DNA from: Alphaproteobacteria bacterium
Lineage (GTDB): Bacteria > Pseudomonadota > Alphaproteobacteria > Caulobacterales > Aquidulcibacteraceae
Direction: 5' to 3'
Length of the DNA stretch: 64,000 nucleotides
NCBI GenBank assembly: GCA_018969015.1
Contig: JAGWZE010000008.1
Coordinates: 1 to 64,000, forward strand
Positions 36,847 to 47,603 of the stretch are shown one piece after another. How positions within the stretch are numbered: position 1 is the first letter of the stretch; each line of letters starts with the position of its first letter. The notes beneath the pieces were generated by a model that saw only the letters and a list, made by a program, of their open reading frames with translations, had not been told where the DNA came from and ran no database searches. The position numbers were made by a program, and so were the translations under genes.

Positions 36847-36886
36847 TAGCGTCCCGCCTGTGGGCTGGGATCTACGGGGGACGCTA
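36847..36886. other. Inverted repeat between convergent rimO and the LuxR gene
   Basis: TAGCGTCCC (36847-36855) and GGGACGCTA (36878-36886) are perfect 9-bp arms around a 22-base spacer. No U-tract follows. It may be a bidirectional stop, an mRNA-stabilising hairpin or part of an unlisted repeat; there is no other copy in the window that I noticed. The rest of the 205-base gap shows nothing else. Confidence 0.35.
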
Positions 36887-36981
36887 CTCGAACCGCCCCT
36901 TCGGGTTGCGTTATCGGGTCGCCGGCGCTGCTTCCAACGAGCGGCGCCGGCGAAGCCGATCCGAACGCCTCCGCGGCGACG

Positions 36982-38073
36982 TCAGGCCAGACGCGCCAGG
37001 AGCGCCGCCAACTCCGACTGCCGCCTGACGCCAAGCTTTCCGAACACGATGCGCAATTGAGTCCGTACCGTTGCGTGCGAAACGCCGTGGCGCGCCGCGA
37101 CGTCCGGAAGCGGCATGCCCTGGGCCACGGCGATGGCGACGCGCGCCTCCGTCGCCGAAAGGCCGAAGGACGCCTGCAACACGCCCGGATCGATCGCGCC
37201 GGGCGAGCGCAGGCGGCGGATGATCACCAGGGCGGTGTCACCACCGGGACCGGGCGCCGCAGAAATCCGAAGCACCGCGCCGTCGGCTTCACGCACGACA
37301 AACTCGCAAGGTCCCTGCGCATCACGTTCGACGGCGGCACGGCAGACCCGGGTAAAGAGCGCATCGAAGGTCGGGTCACGCCAGATCAAACGATCCCGCG
37401 ACATGCGGGTCGCGCCGCCCGCCCCGATGACCTCCGCGGAGCCTGGCGACGAAAGCAAGATGCGACCGTCGCCGGCGCATCGCACGATCGCAACCTGCTC
37501 GCGGTTCTGCGCCTGAGCGACTTCGGCCGCCGTAAGTCGCCCCGAAGCCGACGCAGCGGCCAGACGCAACGCCCTGTCGATGTGGGGCTGAAGCGCGTGA
37601 AGCGTCTGGACGCTTTCAGCGTCGAAGTCGTCCTGGTCGATTGCGCGCAAGGCGCCGAACATCGTCGCGCGGACGCCGTTGGCCGAGAGCCAGCCGACGA
37701 TCGGCCCGCATCCGATCTTGTAGTAGAACTCGTTGAGGTAGGGGTCGCTGCGGATCGTTTCCGTATCCAGCATGTCGCGATCGGTCAGGATCCGGCCGTC
37801 ACCGCCAAGCTGAGCGGTGGCGTGCATATGGGTGTCGTGCGGCATCCACTCGCCGAAATAGCTCTTCGCGATCGCCGGATCGGTGTGCATCGGGCCATGG
37901 CCGACGTGGATGTGGGCGTCCCAGGACCGCGTATCGATGATCCGCATGTTCAGGCTCATCGAGCCGATGCGGACAGCGATCATCCTGAGGGCGTCGGTCA
38001 GCGCCTCGGGATCAAAAGACGCGGCGTAGAGGCGGTCGAGAATTTCGGCGTCGGTGGCGGCCATCCCGTTCAT
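36982..38073 (-). CDS. LuxR-type helix-turn-helix regulator with N-terminal sensory region
   Basis: 363 residues. The C-terminus is a GerE/LuxR DNA-binding domain: FGLSATEARVAIAVAQGMPLPDVAARHGVSHATVRTQLRIVFGKLGVRRQSELAALLARL. The N-terminal about 290 residues include a first PAS/GAF-like region (YFGEWMPHDTHMH, FGALRAIDQDDF, LHALQPHIDRALRL) and a second PAS-like one. No autoinducer-domain signature and no receiver is visible. Ligand unknown; no obvious target operon adjacent. Confidence 0.85.
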   Translation of the reverse strand: MNGMAATDAEILDRLYAASFDPEALTDALRMIAVRIGSMSLNMRIIDTRSWDAHIHVGHGPMHTDPAIAKSYFGEWMPHDTHMHATAQLGGDGRILTDRDMLDTETIRSDPYLNEFYYKIGCGPIVGWLSANGVRATMFGALRAIDQDDFDAESVQTLHALQPHIDRALRLAAASASGRLTAAEVAQAQNREQVAIVRCAGDGRILLSSPGSAEVIGAGGATRMSRDRLIWRDPTFDALFTRVCRAAVERDAQGPCEFVVREADGAVLRISAAPGPGGDTALVIIRRLRSPGAIDPGVLQASFGLSATEARVAIAVAQGMPLPDVAARHGVSHATVRTQLRIVFGKLGVRRQSELAALLARLA

Positions 38074-38119
38074 CTAGGCAGGCTGGGTCAGTAAAAACAA
38101 CCTATTAAGGCGGCACTCG

Positions 38120-38653
38120 TCAGGTCAAAACTTTGAGATCGCCAAGACTCATGAAGACGACCGGCCCGCCATCGGTCGGACCGCGATAGGCGCCGCGGGC
38201 GGCGTTGACCTTCACGGACACTGCGGTAAGCCGCCAAGCTTCGCCTTCACTGCATTTGACTTGGGGGACAGTCAGCTCCTGCAGGTCGTTCTTTTCGCCA
38301 AACCAGCGAGTCCGTTCCGCGTTGGCGCGCAGGCGCGTCGCCACGGAGGGGTGGTCCCAGCCCCATGTGAAGACCTCGTTGCGCGGGTTCCAGGAGCCGA
38401 TGATCTGCACGGGGGCTGTGACGAGGGCGCCGTCCGTGCGCTCGAAGCGGATCAGGCCGGACGGCTGATCGACGATCCAGGTGGCGTTGGCGAGGCCGGC
38501 GCGCTTGGCGAGCCAGGCCTGCCGGGACTGAAGATCAGCCCAGGCTTCCGCCCAATAGCGATCGACGTCGACGTTCTCGCCCTGCCATGGCTCGGCGGGC
38601 GGCAGCGCCGGACGCGCCGCGGCGGGGCTCAGGAGACGCTTGAACCACGACAT
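38120..38653 (-). CDS. DUF6882-like protein, unknown function
   Basis: 177 residues from the ATG at 38651-38653 (three codons longer with an upstream ATG). SWFKRLLSP at the start, then YWAEAWADLQSRQAWLAKRAGLANATWIVDQPSGLIRF and VQIIGSWNPRNEVFTWGWDHPSV, a Trp-rich pattern that I associate with DUF6882. No signal peptide or membrane segment. Follows the TrmJ-like gene by 55 bases on the same strand. Confidence 0.65.
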   Translation of the reverse strand: MSWFKRLLSPAAARPALPPAEPWQGENVDVDRYWAEAWADLQSRQAWLAKRAGLANATWIVDQPSGLIRFERTDGALVTAPVQIIGSWNPRNEVFTWGWDHPSVATRLRANAERTRWFGEKNDLQELTVPQVKCSEGEAWRLTAVSVKVNAARGAYRGPTDGGPVVFMSLGDLKVLT

Positions 38654-38708
38654 GCTCACCATGAATACGTGAATTCGGCGTGGGAGAAAACGTGCCCGAC
38701 ATGGGCTT

Positions 38709-39494
38709 TCAGCCATCTTCGCGTTTGCGACCGCCCCGGCCGACCGTGAGCGCCTTGATGACGCCGCGCAGGGTCTGCGTCTCCTGCTGCGAAAGACCCG
38801 CGCGCAGGAAGAGCGCGCGAAGATTCTGCTTCATCAGCGGCGCCTTGTCGGGTGGGTGGAAGAAGCGGCCGTGCTCCAGCTCCGTTTCGAGGTGGCCGAA
38901 CAGGCCCTCGAGCTCGGCCTTGGTGGCCGCAGGGCCATGTCCGGCGCGGAACCACTCGGGCGTCTCGCTGGCCTGGCGCGCCTCGCCATAGGCGAAGGCG
39001 AACACGCTGACGGCGTTGGCGAGATTGAGCGAGGCGAAGGCCGGATTGACCGGATAGGTCAGGATCACGTCGGCGCGGGCGACCTCGTCGCTCGTCAAGC
39101 CATTGGCCTCGGCGCCGAACAGAACGGCCGGGCGCTCGCCGGCGGCGACGGCGGCCTTGAGTTTGGCGGCGGCTTCGCGCGGCCCCCAGACGGGCTTTTC
39201 CATGTAGCGCGGCCGCGCGGTCGTCGCGACGACGAAGGTACAGTCGGCGATCGCCTCGCCGAGGGTCCATTCGACGCGCGCGGCGTCGAGCACGCGATCC
39301 GCGCCGGAGGCGACGGGATAGGCCTTCGGGTTGGGCCAACGGTCGCGCGGATCGACCAGGCGCAGCGACGTCAGCCCGAAATTGAGCATGGCGCGCGCGA
39401 CGGCGCCGATGTTCTCGCCCATCTGCGGGCGCACGAGGACGATGGCGGGCCAGAGGTCCTCGATGGGGGGCGGCATGTCGGCGGCGCGGGTCAT
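38709..39494 (-). CDS. TrmJ-like SpoU-family tRNA 2'-O-methyltransferase
   Basis: 261 residues. SPOUT knot motifs: VLVRPQMGENIGAVARAMLNFGL (motif 1, with NIGAVAR), AVLFGAEANGLTSDEVARAD (motif 2) and PVNPAFASLNLANAVSVFAFAYGEA (motif 3). The C-terminal helical extension matches TrmJ/YfhQ, which modify position 32 of several tRNAs. The exact target is not proven by sequence. Confidence 0.9.
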   Translation of the reverse strand: MTRAADMPPPIEDLWPAIVLVRPQMGENIGAVARAMLNFGLTSLRLVDPRDRWPNPKAYPVASGADRVLDAARVEWTLGEAIADCTFVVATTARPRYMEKPVWGPREAAAKLKAAVAAGERPAVLFGAEANGLTSDEVARADVILTYPVNPAFASLNLANAVSVFAFAYGEARQASETPEWFRAGHGPAATKAELEGLFGHLETELEHGRFFHPPDKAPLMKQNLRALFLRAGLSQQETQTLRGVIKALTVGRGGRKREDG

Positions 39495-39586
39495 GGGCTG
39501 GACTTGCCCTGCAGTTCGCTGCGCGACAACCCTTCTGCCCGCTTCGAGCGTGATATGGTGCCCTCACGCACGACCTGGGGACACTT

Positions 39587-40945
39587 ATGGCCGACGTGTT
39601 CATCTCCTACGCCCGCGCGGACCGGAGCCGCATCCGGCTGATCGCACAGGCGTTGATGGCCGAAGGGTTTTCCGTCTGGTGGGATCCGGAGATCAAGCCG
39701 GGAAAGAAGTGGGACGACCTCATCCGGCGGGAGCTGGAGGGCGCGGCGGCCGTCGTCACCTGCTGGACGCGGGCATCGGCGCAGTCGAAATGGGTGCTCG
39801 CCGAAACCTCGTTCGCGGACGGGCAGAAGAACCTCGCGCCGGCGATCGTGCAGTCCTGCGTGCCGCCGATCCCCTACAACATGGTGCAGAGCGCCGACCT
39901 TACGCGCTGGCGCGGCAATCCCGATGATCTGGAATGGGTTGCGCTGCTCGGCGCGGTGAAGACGCTCGTCGATGCGCGGCGGAAGCTGGCGGCGGTCGCG
40001 CCGCCGCCGCCCGGGGAAGCCGAGGCCGCACAGGCCGCAGCAACGGCGCCGGTCGCGGCGACGGACATCGGCTATGAGGCCGAACGCTACGTGCCGTCGC
40101 AGGTGCGCGGACGGGCGAAAGGATTCCCGGTCGGCCGCGTGCTTGCGGGGGTGGGATTGACGGCCGCGCTGACGATGGGCGTGCTCGCGTCGCCCGACCT
40201 GATGCGTCAGGTCGAGGAGTTGACGGCGCGACCGCAGGTGGCGGCGACCGCGCCGTTGCCGGAGCCGCCCTTGCCGCCGCCGGCCGAGCCGTCGCCGTTC
40301 GACGCCGCGGCCCCGGCCGAACCTCTCGAAACCGCCGCCATAGACCCCCATACGATCGAGCCGCCGACCACGGCGACGCCACCGGTGCTCACGCCACCGC
40401 CCGCGCCGCCCAAACCGGCGCCGACGCCGACACCGCCGCCCCAGCGGCCCGCCATCGGCGACCACGGGGCCGTCAAGCCGGTGTCCGTGACGCCGCTCAC
40501 GCCGGCGCCGGATCCCCGCAAGCCCTGGACCGATCTCGACACCTGCGCCCAGACCCTCGCGGCGCGTTGCCCCGCAACGACGGCGCGCCGCCCCGGGTTC
40601 GCGCAGGACGGCGTCATCACCGCGCAGGAGGGCGCCTTCCTGCGCGAAGTCGGGGTGGAGACGCGCGTGATCGACGCCAGCGTGGCCCAACGCTGTCTGG
40701 CGATTCTGCCGACCGCGACCGCCACGGTCGACGCCAGCGGAGCGGTCACGCCGCTCGGCAAAGCCTGCGGCCTGAAACCGACCGAGCAGACCCTCAGCCC
40801 GGCGGCGAAAGCCGCGATCGCAGCGGGCGCCTCGATCCTGCTCGAACGGGCCCTGACCAATGGGCGGACGACCCCGTCCTACCCGAACGGACAGCGGCAA
40901 CCGCCGCCCTCCACACGCCCCCCGCCGACCACCGCGCCCCGCTGA
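39587..40945 (+). CDS. TIR-domain protein with transmembrane helix and Pro-rich extracytoplasmic region
   Basis: 452 residues. The N-terminal bacterial TIR domain (about 1-135) includes DVFISYARADRSR, the GFSVWWDPEIKPG loop and SKWVLAETSFA, where Glu73 occupies the NADase catalytic position. A single TM at about 184-202 (RVLAGVGLTAALTMGVLA) is followed by a long Pro/Ala/Thr linker. A roughly 110-residue C-terminal segment has four Cys (DTCAQTLAARCP, AQRCLAI, GKACGL) and a Pro-rich tail. NAD cleavage or signalling is inferred; no defence genes are adjacent. Confidence 0.85.
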   Translation: MADVFISYARADRSRIRLIAQALMAEGFSVWWDPEIKPGKKWDDLIRRELEGAAAVVTCWTRASAQSKWVLAETSFADGQKNLAPAIVQSCVPPIPYNMVQSADLTRWRGNPDDLEWVALLGAVKTLVDARRKLAAVAPPPPGEAEAAQAAATAPVAATDIGYEAERYVPSQVRGRAKGFPVGRVLAGVGLTAALTMGVLASPDLMRQVEELTARPQVAATAPLPEPPLPPPAEPSPFDAAAPAEPLETAAIDPHTIEPPTTATPPVLTPPPAPPKPAPTPTPPPQRPAIGDHGAVKPVSVTPLTPAPDPRKPWTDLDTCAQTLAARCPATTARRPGFAQDGVITAQEGAFLREVGVETRVIDASVAQRCLAILPTATATVDASGAVTPLGKACGLKPTEQTLSPAAKAAIAAGASILLERALTNGRTTPSYPNGQRQPPPSTRPPPTTAPR

Positions 40946-41073
40946 TCCGGGCGCCCGGCCGTTTACCAATGGAGCGGCCCGGCTCCGCCTTTTCGGGGAG
41001 TTGCGCCGCCACGCTGCGGTGCTAGACAGCGACGCACACGCTGACACGCGGCGGTCGCCGCTGGGAGACAGGC

Positions 41074-42288
41074 ATGTCCAAAATCAAAGTCGCCAATCCC
41101 GTCGTCGATCTGGACGGGGACGAGATGACGCGGATCATCTGGCAATTGATCAAGGACAAGCTGATCCACCCCTTCCTCGACATCCAGCTCGAGTACTACG
41201 ACCTCGGCGTCGAGCACCGGGACGCCACGAACGATCAGGTCACGGTCGACGCCGCCAACGCGATCAAGAAGCACGGCGTCGGCGTGAAGTGCGCCACGAT
41301 CACGCCGGACGAAGCCCGCGTGAAGGAATTCAACCTCAAGGAAATGTGGAAGAGCCCGAACGGCACGATCCGCAACATCCTGGGCGGCGTCATCTTCCGC
41401 GAGCCGATCATCTGCCAGAACGTGCCGCGCCTCGTGCCGGGCTGGACGCAGCCGATCATCGTCGGCCGCCACGCCTTCGGCGACCAGTACCGCGCGACCG
41501 ACTTCAAGTTCCCCGGCAAAGGCAAGCTCACGATCAAGTTCGAGGGCGATGACGGCCAGGTGATCGAGCGCGAAGTGTTCAAGGCGCCGGGCGCCGGCGT
41601 CGCCATGGCGATGTACAACCTCGACGAGTCGATCCGCGAATTCGCGCGCGCCTCGCTGCAGTACGGCCTGCTGCGCAAGTACCCGGTCTATCTCTCGACG
41701 AAGAACACGATCCTCAAGGCCTATGACGGCCGCTTCAAGGACATCTTCGCGGAGGTCTACGAGGCCGAGTTCGCGGCGGCCTACAAAGAGGCGGGCGTGA
41801 CCTACGAGCACCGCCTGATCGACGACATGGTCGCCTCGGCGATGAAGTGGTCCGGCGGCTTCGTGTGGGCCTGCAAGAACTATGACGGCGACGTGCAGTC
41901 GGACTCGGTCGCGCAGGGCTTCGGCTCGCTGGGCCTGATGACGAGCGTGCTGCTCACGCCGGACGGGCGCACGATGGAGAGCGAAGCCGCGCACGGCACG
42001 GTCACGCGCCACTACCGCGAACACCAGAAGGGCAAGCCGACGTCGACGAACTCCGTCGCCTCGATCTTCGCCTGGACGCGCGGCCTCGCGCATCGCGCCA
42101 AACTCGACGACAATGCCGCGCTCGCAAAGTTCGCGGATACGCTCGAGAAGGTCACGGTCGCGACCGTCGAAGAGGGCAAGATGACGAAAGACCTCGCCCT
42201 CCTCGTCGGCGACACGCAGGCCTGGCTGACGACGGAAGGCTTCCTCGACGCGGTGGCCGTCAATCTCGACAAGGCCATGGCCGCGTGA
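41074..42288 (+). CDS. icd: NADP-dependent isocitrate dehydrogenase
   Basis: Oxidative decarboxylation of isocitrate in the TCA cycle. 404 residues, the eukaryote-like (type II) homodimer form: [34 protein letters not shown] (substrate site), [33 protein letters not shown] and [25 protein letters not shown]. Its stop overlaps the GNAT start as GTGA. Confidence 0.97.
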   Translation: MSKIKVANPVVDLDGDEMTRIIWQLIKDKLIHPFLDIQLEYYDLGVEHRDATNDQVTVDAANAIKKHGVGVKCATITPDEARVKEFNLKEMWKSPNGTIRNILGGVIFREPIICQNVPRLVPGWTQPIIVGRHAFGDQYRATDFKFPGKGKLTIKFEGDDGQVIEREVFKAPGAGVAMAMYNLDESIREFARASLQYGLLRKYPVYLSTKNTILKAYDGRFKDIFAEVYEAEFAAAYKEAGVTYEHRLIDDMVASAMKWSGGFVWACKNYDGDVQSDSVAQGFGSLGLMTSVLLTPDGRTMESEAAHGTVTRHYREHQKGKPTSTNSVASIFAWTRGLAHRAKLDDNAALAKFADTLEKVTVATVEEGKMTKDLALLVGDTQAWLTTEGFLDAVAVNLDKAMAA

Positions 42289-42752
42289 CCACCACGCCCG
42301 GCACGTCCGAACCCGACATCCTCGTGCGCGATCTGGCTTCGTCAGATCGCGATGCGTGGGGCCATCTGTGGCGCGGCTACCTCGACTTTTACGGCGCGAC
42401 GGTGCCGGACGAGGTAACCGCGCTCACATGGGCGCGCCTGCACGAAGCGGGCGAGCCGATGTTCGGGCTTGCGGCCGAACAGGGCGGGCGCGTCGTCGGC
42501 TTCGCGATCTGCGTGCTGCACCGGTCGAGCTGGGCGCGCGAGCACTACTGCTATCTCGAGGACCTCTATGTCAGCGAGGACGTGCGCGGCCTTGGTGTCG
42601 GTCGCGCGCTGATCGAGGCGGTGTATGCACGCGCGGACGCGCTGGGCGCGGAGCGCGTCTACTGGGTGACGCAGGAGACGAACGCCACGGCGCGGGTGCT
42701 CTATGACGCCGTCGCCAAGCGCACGGGCTTCGTCCAGTACCGCCGCGTCTAG
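42285..42752 (+). CDS. GNAT-family N-acetyltransferase
   Basis: 155 residues starting at GTG 42285, overlapping the icd stop by four bases. GNAT core: [76 protein letters not shown] is the acetyl-CoA pyrophosphate loop (Q/RxxGxG/A). Substrate unknown. Its TAG stop is shared with the convergent GNAT gene through CTAG. Confidence 0.9.
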   Translation: MTTTPGTSEPDILVRDLASSDRDAWGHLWRGYLDFYGATVPDEVTALTWARLHEAGEPMFGLAAEQGGRVVGFAICVLHRSSWAREHYCYLEDLYVSEDVRGLGVGRALIEAVYARADALGAERVYWVTQETNATARVLYDAVAKRTGFVQYRRV

Positions 42753-43288
42753 ACGGACAATCGCCTGAGCAGGATGTCCTCGTCGTCCATGTGGGCGCCG
42801 ACGGGGAACTGGTATTCGCCCACTTTCTCGAAGCCGTTGCGCGCATAGAAGCGCTGGGCGCGGGCGTTTTCCCGCCACACACCAAGGTACAGCTGCGTCG
42901 CGCCGCGGGCCTGCGCTTGCGCGATCGCCCAATCCATCAGCGTCTGGCCGACGCCCGCGCCCTTCACGTCCGCGGCGAGGTAGAGGCGCTTGAGTTCGAG
43001 CGAATAGACTGGCCCCGGATCAATCGGCAGGCCGAGCTTGCCGATCTGGCAGGCGCCGACGATCGCGCCGTCGATGAGCGCGAGGCGATGGCCGGCGGCG
43101 GCGTCGAGGATCTCGGCGAATTGCTGCGCCGGCGTGTAAGACGCCGCGAGAAACGCCGCGAGATCGTCGGGACGGTAGAGGTGTTCGAAGGTCGCGCAGA
43201 AGCACGCGCGCCAGAAGGCCGCGAGCGCGGCGGCGTCATCCGCCGTCGCGTCGCGATAGGTCACGGACGAGACCGTCGCAGCCGTCAC
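42749..43288 (-). CDS. GNAT-family N-acetyltransferase
   Basis: 179 residues. [24 protein letters not shown] near the N-terminus and the acetyl-CoA motif [66 protein letters not shown]. It is immediately downstream of and overlapping alaS (alaS stop 43285), similar to the RimI-type neighbour arrangement but with no evidence for ribosomal protein substrates. Confidence 0.9.
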   Translation of the reverse strand: MTAATVSSVTYRDATADDAAALAAFWRACFCATFEHLYRPDDLAAFLAASYTPAQQFAEILDAAAGHRLALIDGAIVGACQIGKLGLPIDPGPVYSLELKRLYLAADVKGAGVGQTLMDWAIAQAQARGATQLYLGVWRENARAQRFYARNGFEKVGEYQFPVGAHMDDEDILLRRLSV

Positions 43289-45951
43289 GCCAGCGCCTTG
43301 GCGAGCGCGGCGCGGATCTCCTCGGCGGCCGCGCCGGCTTTGTCCGCATCCGGACCGCCGCCCTGCGCCATGTCGGGACGGCCGCCGCCGCCCTGGCCGC
43401 CAATGGCCGCAACGCCCGCGCGCACGAGATCGACCGCGCTGACGCGCGCCTTGAGATCATCGGTGACGCCGACCGCAATGGCCGCCTTGCCGCCTTCGAC
43501 GCCCACATAGGCGACGACGCCCGAGCCGAGCTGCGCCTTGCCCTCGTCGACGAGGCCGCGGAGATCTTTTGCGGGCACGCCTTCGAGCACGCGGGCGATC
43601 AGCTTCACGCCCGCCACCTCTTCGGGCCCGGCGGGCGCCGCGGCCCCGCCGCCCCCGCCCGCGAGCGCGAGCTTCTTGCGCACGTCGGCGAGCTCGGTTT
43701 CGAGCTTGCGCTTCTCCTGCGCCAGCGCGGCGACGCGATCGGGCGTTTCGGCGAGCGGCGATTTCAGGCTCGTCGCGATTGCCTTGGCGAGCGCGGCCTG
43801 CGCCTTGAAATGCGCGAGCGCGGCGGCGCCCGTCGTCGCCTCGATGCGGCGGACGCCGGCGGCGACGCCGCCTTCGGACAGGATCGCGAACACGGCGATG
43901 TCGCCGGTGCGCGCGACGTGCGTGCCGCCGCACAGCTCGACGGAATAGGGCTTCGCGGCGTCGAGCGCGTGGCCCATCGTCAGCACACGGACTTCATCGC
44001 CGTACTTCTCGCCGAACAGCGCCAGCGCGCCGGCCTCGATCGCCTTCTGCGGCGCCATCACCTGGATCGTGGCGTCGGCGTTCTGACGCACGACGGCGTT
44101 CACTTCAGCTTCGATGCGCTCGAGTTCGTCGGCCGTGACGGGCGCGCCGTGCGAGAAGTCGAAGCGCAGGCGATCGGCCTCGACGAGCGAGCCCTTCTGC
44201 GCCACGTGCAATCCGAGCACGTTGCGGAGCGCCGCGTGCAGGAGGTGCGTGGCGGAGTGGTTGGCGCGGATCTGCTGGCGGCGCGCCACGTCGATCGCGA
44301 GCGTCGCCGCCGCGCCCAGCGCGATCTCGCCTTTGACGAGGCGGCCGACATGGGCGTGCAACGCGCCGACGCGCTTCTGCGTGTCTTCCACGACGAACTC
44401 GGCGCCGTCGGCGAAGCGGATCACGCCGTGATCGCCGGCCTGGCCGCCGGATTCGGCATAGAAGGGCGTCTTGTCGAACAGGAGTTCGGCCTGCGCGGGC
44501 GCGGCGAGACGCTCGACGGGCGCGCCGCCGGCGACGAGGCCGACGAGGCGGGCGGACGCATCCGTCGCGCCGTAGCCGAGGAATTCGGTGGCGCCGAGCT
44601 TGTCCTTGTAGGCGAACCAGACGTCATCGCTCGCGGCTTCGCCGGAGCCCGCCCAGCTGGCGCGGCCGCTTTCGCGCTGGCGCTCCATGGCGGCGTCGAA
44701 CCCGGCCTGGTCGAGCGCGAGGCCGCGGCCGCGCAGGATGTCCTGCGTGAGATCGACCGGGAATCCGAACGTGTCGTAGAGCTTGAACGCGGTTTCGCCG
44801 GAGAACGCCGCGCCCGGCGCCAGGCGTGCGGTTTCTTCGTCCAGAAGCTGCAGGCCGCGCCCGAGCGTGCGGCGGAAGCGCTCCTCCTCCTGTTCGAGCT
44901 GGTCGACGATGACGGGGCGCGCGCGCCCGAGCTCGGGATAGGCTTCGCCCATCTCGGCGATCAGCGTCGGCGCGAGGCGGTGCATCAGCGGCTCGGCGGC
45001 GCCGAGGATGTGCGCGTGGCGCATGGCGCGGCGCATGATCCGGCGCAGCACGTAGCCACGGCCCTCGTTGGATGGCATCACGCCGTCGGCGATCAGGAAG
45101 CACGAAGCGCGCAGATGGTCGGCGATGACGCGGTGGCTGGCGGCGTGGTCGCCTTCGGCCTTCACGCCGGTGAGCGCTTCGCTCGCGGCGATGAGCGCGC
45201 GGAACAGGTCGATCTCGTAGTTCGAGTGCACGCCCTGCAGCACGGCGGCGATACGCTCGAGGCCCATGCCGGTGTCGATCGAGGGCTTGGGCAGCGGCGT
45301 GCGCCGACCGTCGCCGAACTGCTCGAACTGCATGAACACGAGGTTCCAGATCTCGATGAAGCGGTCCCCGTCCTGGTCCGCCGAGCCCGGCGGGCCGCCG
45401 AAAACTTTCGGGCCGTGGTCGAAGAAGATTTCGGAGCACGGACCGCAGGGGCCGGTGTCGCCCATCGACCAGAAATTGTCCGACGTGGCGATGCGGATGA
45501 TCTTGTCGTCCGAGAAGCCGGCGACCTTGCGCCACAGCGCGGCGGCGTCGTCATCCTCGGCATAGACCGTGACGAGCAGCCGGTCCTTGGGCAGACCGAA
45601 CTCCTTGGTGATCAGCGTCCATGCGTGCTCGATCGCATCCGGCTTGAAATAGTCGCCGAACGAGAAATTGCCGAGCATTTCGAAGAAGGTGTGGTGGCGC
45701 GCGGTGTAGCCGACATTGTCGAGGTCGTTGTGCTTGCCCCCGGCGCGCACACACTTCTGCGACGTGGCGGCGCGCTTGTAGGGCGGCGTCTCGGCGCCGG
45801 TGAAGTAGTTCTTGAACGGCACCATGCCGGCGTTGGTGAACAGCAAGGTCGGATCGGACTGCGGCACCAACGGCGAGGACGCAGGCGTCTCATGCCCGCG
45901 ATCGCGGAAGTACTTCAGGAAAGTCGCGCGGATCTCGTTGACGCTGGCCAT
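43285..45951 (-). CDS. alaS: Alanine--tRNA ligase
   Basis: Charges tRNA-Ala and edits Ser/Gly mischarging. 888 residues from the ATG at 45949-45951 ([21 protein letters not shown]), the family start; the frame is open 88 codons upstream as shadow. Class II motif [43 protein letters not shown], the editing-site metal ligands [11 protein letters not shown] and [13 protein letters not shown], and the C-terminal DHHA1 region ending [16 protein letters not shown]. Full length. Confidence 0.97.
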   Translation of the reverse strand: MASVNEIRATFLKYFRDRGHETPASSPLVPQSDPTLLFTNAGMVPFKNYFTGAETPPYKRAATSQKCVRAGGKHNDLDNVGYTARHHTFFEMLGNFSFGDYFKPDAIEHAWTLITKEFGLPKDRLLVTVYAEDDDAAALWRKVAGFSDDKIIRIATSDNFWSMGDTGPCGPCSEIFFDHGPKVFGGPPGSADQDGDRFIEIWNLVFMQFEQFGDGRRTPLPKPSIDTGMGLERIAAVLQGVHSNYEIDLFRALIAASEALTGVKAEGDHAASHRVIADHLRASCFLIADGVMPSNEGRGYVLRRIMRRAMRHAHILGAAEPLMHRLAPTLIAEMGEAYPELGRARPVIVDQLEQEEERFRRTLGRGLQLLDEETARLAPGAAFSGETAFKLYDTFGFPVDLTQDILRGRGLALDQAGFDAAMERQRESGRASWAGSGEAASDDVWFAYKDKLGATEFLGYGATDASARLVGLVAGGAPVERLAAPAQAELLFDKTPFYAESGGQAGDHGVIRFADGAEFVVEDTQKRVGALHAHVGRLVKGEIALGAAATLAIDVARRQQIRANHSATHLLHAALRNVLGLHVAQKGSLVEADRLRFDFSHGAPVTADELERIEAEVNAVVRQNADATIQVMAPQKAIEAGALALFGEKYGDEVRVLTMGHALDAAKPYSVELCGGTHVARTGDIAVFAILSEGGVAAGVRRIEATTGAAALAHFKAQAALAKAIATSLKSPLAETPDRVAALAQEKRKLETELADVRKKLALAGGGGGAAAPAGPEEVAGVKLIARVLEGVPAKDLRGLVDEGKAQLGSGVVAYVGVEGGKAAIAVGVTDDLKARVSAVDLVRAGVAAIGGQGGGGRPDMAQGGGPDADKAGAAAEEIRAALAKALA

Positions 45952-46141
45952 CGCCGTCCCGGTGGGTGGTGCGGGTGCGCCCGCCCCTGCGGCGGCTCCC
46001 GACGAAAGGGACGATATAAAAAGGGCCGGCCGATCCGCCAAGTAATGGTTTGCGGGGACGGGTTGGCGATGGCCGGGCGGGCGATGGGCGCGCCGCCCCC
46101 GGAGTGCTGGCGCGGCGGCGGGCCATCGGGCGGCCGCCCTG

Positions 46142-46234
46142 AAAAAAGAAGCCGCTGGCCGCCCGTCACGAGGCAAGGGGGCTTCGGCCGCGGGGGCTGT
46201 CGCGGCACGGCTCACCCCGGCGGGCGGCCAGCGG
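46142..46234 (-). terminator. Long-loop terminator after recA
   Basis: On the minus strand CCGCTGGCCGCCCG and CGGGCGGCCAGCGG (46221-46234 and 46152-46165) form a perfect 14-bp stem with a 55-base loop, and then CTTCTTTTTT follows. It starts 40 bases after the recA stop and separates recA from alaS. The rest of the 322-base alaS-recA gap shows no gene. Confidence 0.7.
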
Positions 46235-46273
46235 TTTGCGGAGGGCGCGGGCGCGCATCGCCCGCGCGACGCG

Positions 46274-47335
<1,062 letters not shown>

Positions 47336-47431
47336 GTCCGTCGCTCCTTATCCCCCGAGTCCCGCGGGGGCGCCACTCCAGCCCGCGCGCGATCGCGCAG
47401 CGCCTGAGCTTTCGTACGCGCTTTGTTCACG

Positions 47432-47446
47432 GAACGCAAGCAGAAC
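47432..47446 (-). promoter_or_regulatory. Alphaproteobacterial SOS (LexA) box of recA
   Basis: On the minus strand GTTC-TGCTTGC-GTTC, an exact GTTC-N7-GTTC direct repeat as used by alphaproteobacterial LexA. It lies about 97 bases before the recA start and in the 268-base gap between cckA and recA. Confidence 0.85.
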
Positions 47447-47551
47447 ATTCGCCTGTCGAGGTATCGAACTCGCTCGAAACGGGAGACGCGCTTGTGGATG
47501 GCGCGCGCTGCGGTGGACGCACGAGGAGGTCACGGTCCCGAGCGGCGCGGA

Positions 47552-47591
47552 CGGGATCCCCGACGCGCCTCCGGCGCGCCGAGGATGACAG
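47552..47591. repeat. Half copy of dispersed repeat family A
   Basis: GGGATCCCCGACGCGCC...CGCGCCGAGGATGACAGG matches the right half of the full copies at 21313-21412 and 30789-30888, just before the cckA stop codon. Confidence 0.65.
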
Positions 47592-47603
47592 GCGGGCGCT
47601 CGA

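Noticed and set aside
36840-36930. tRNA-like GGTTCGAGT string on the minus strand
   Set aside because: The flanks do not form a T-arm stem (GGCGG versus AGCGT), and no acceptor or anticodon arms are present.
45952-46215. N-terminal extension of alaS
   Set aside because: Open frame continues 88 codons upstream but is Pro/Arg/Ala-rich with no homology; AlaS family start is [11 protein letters not shown].
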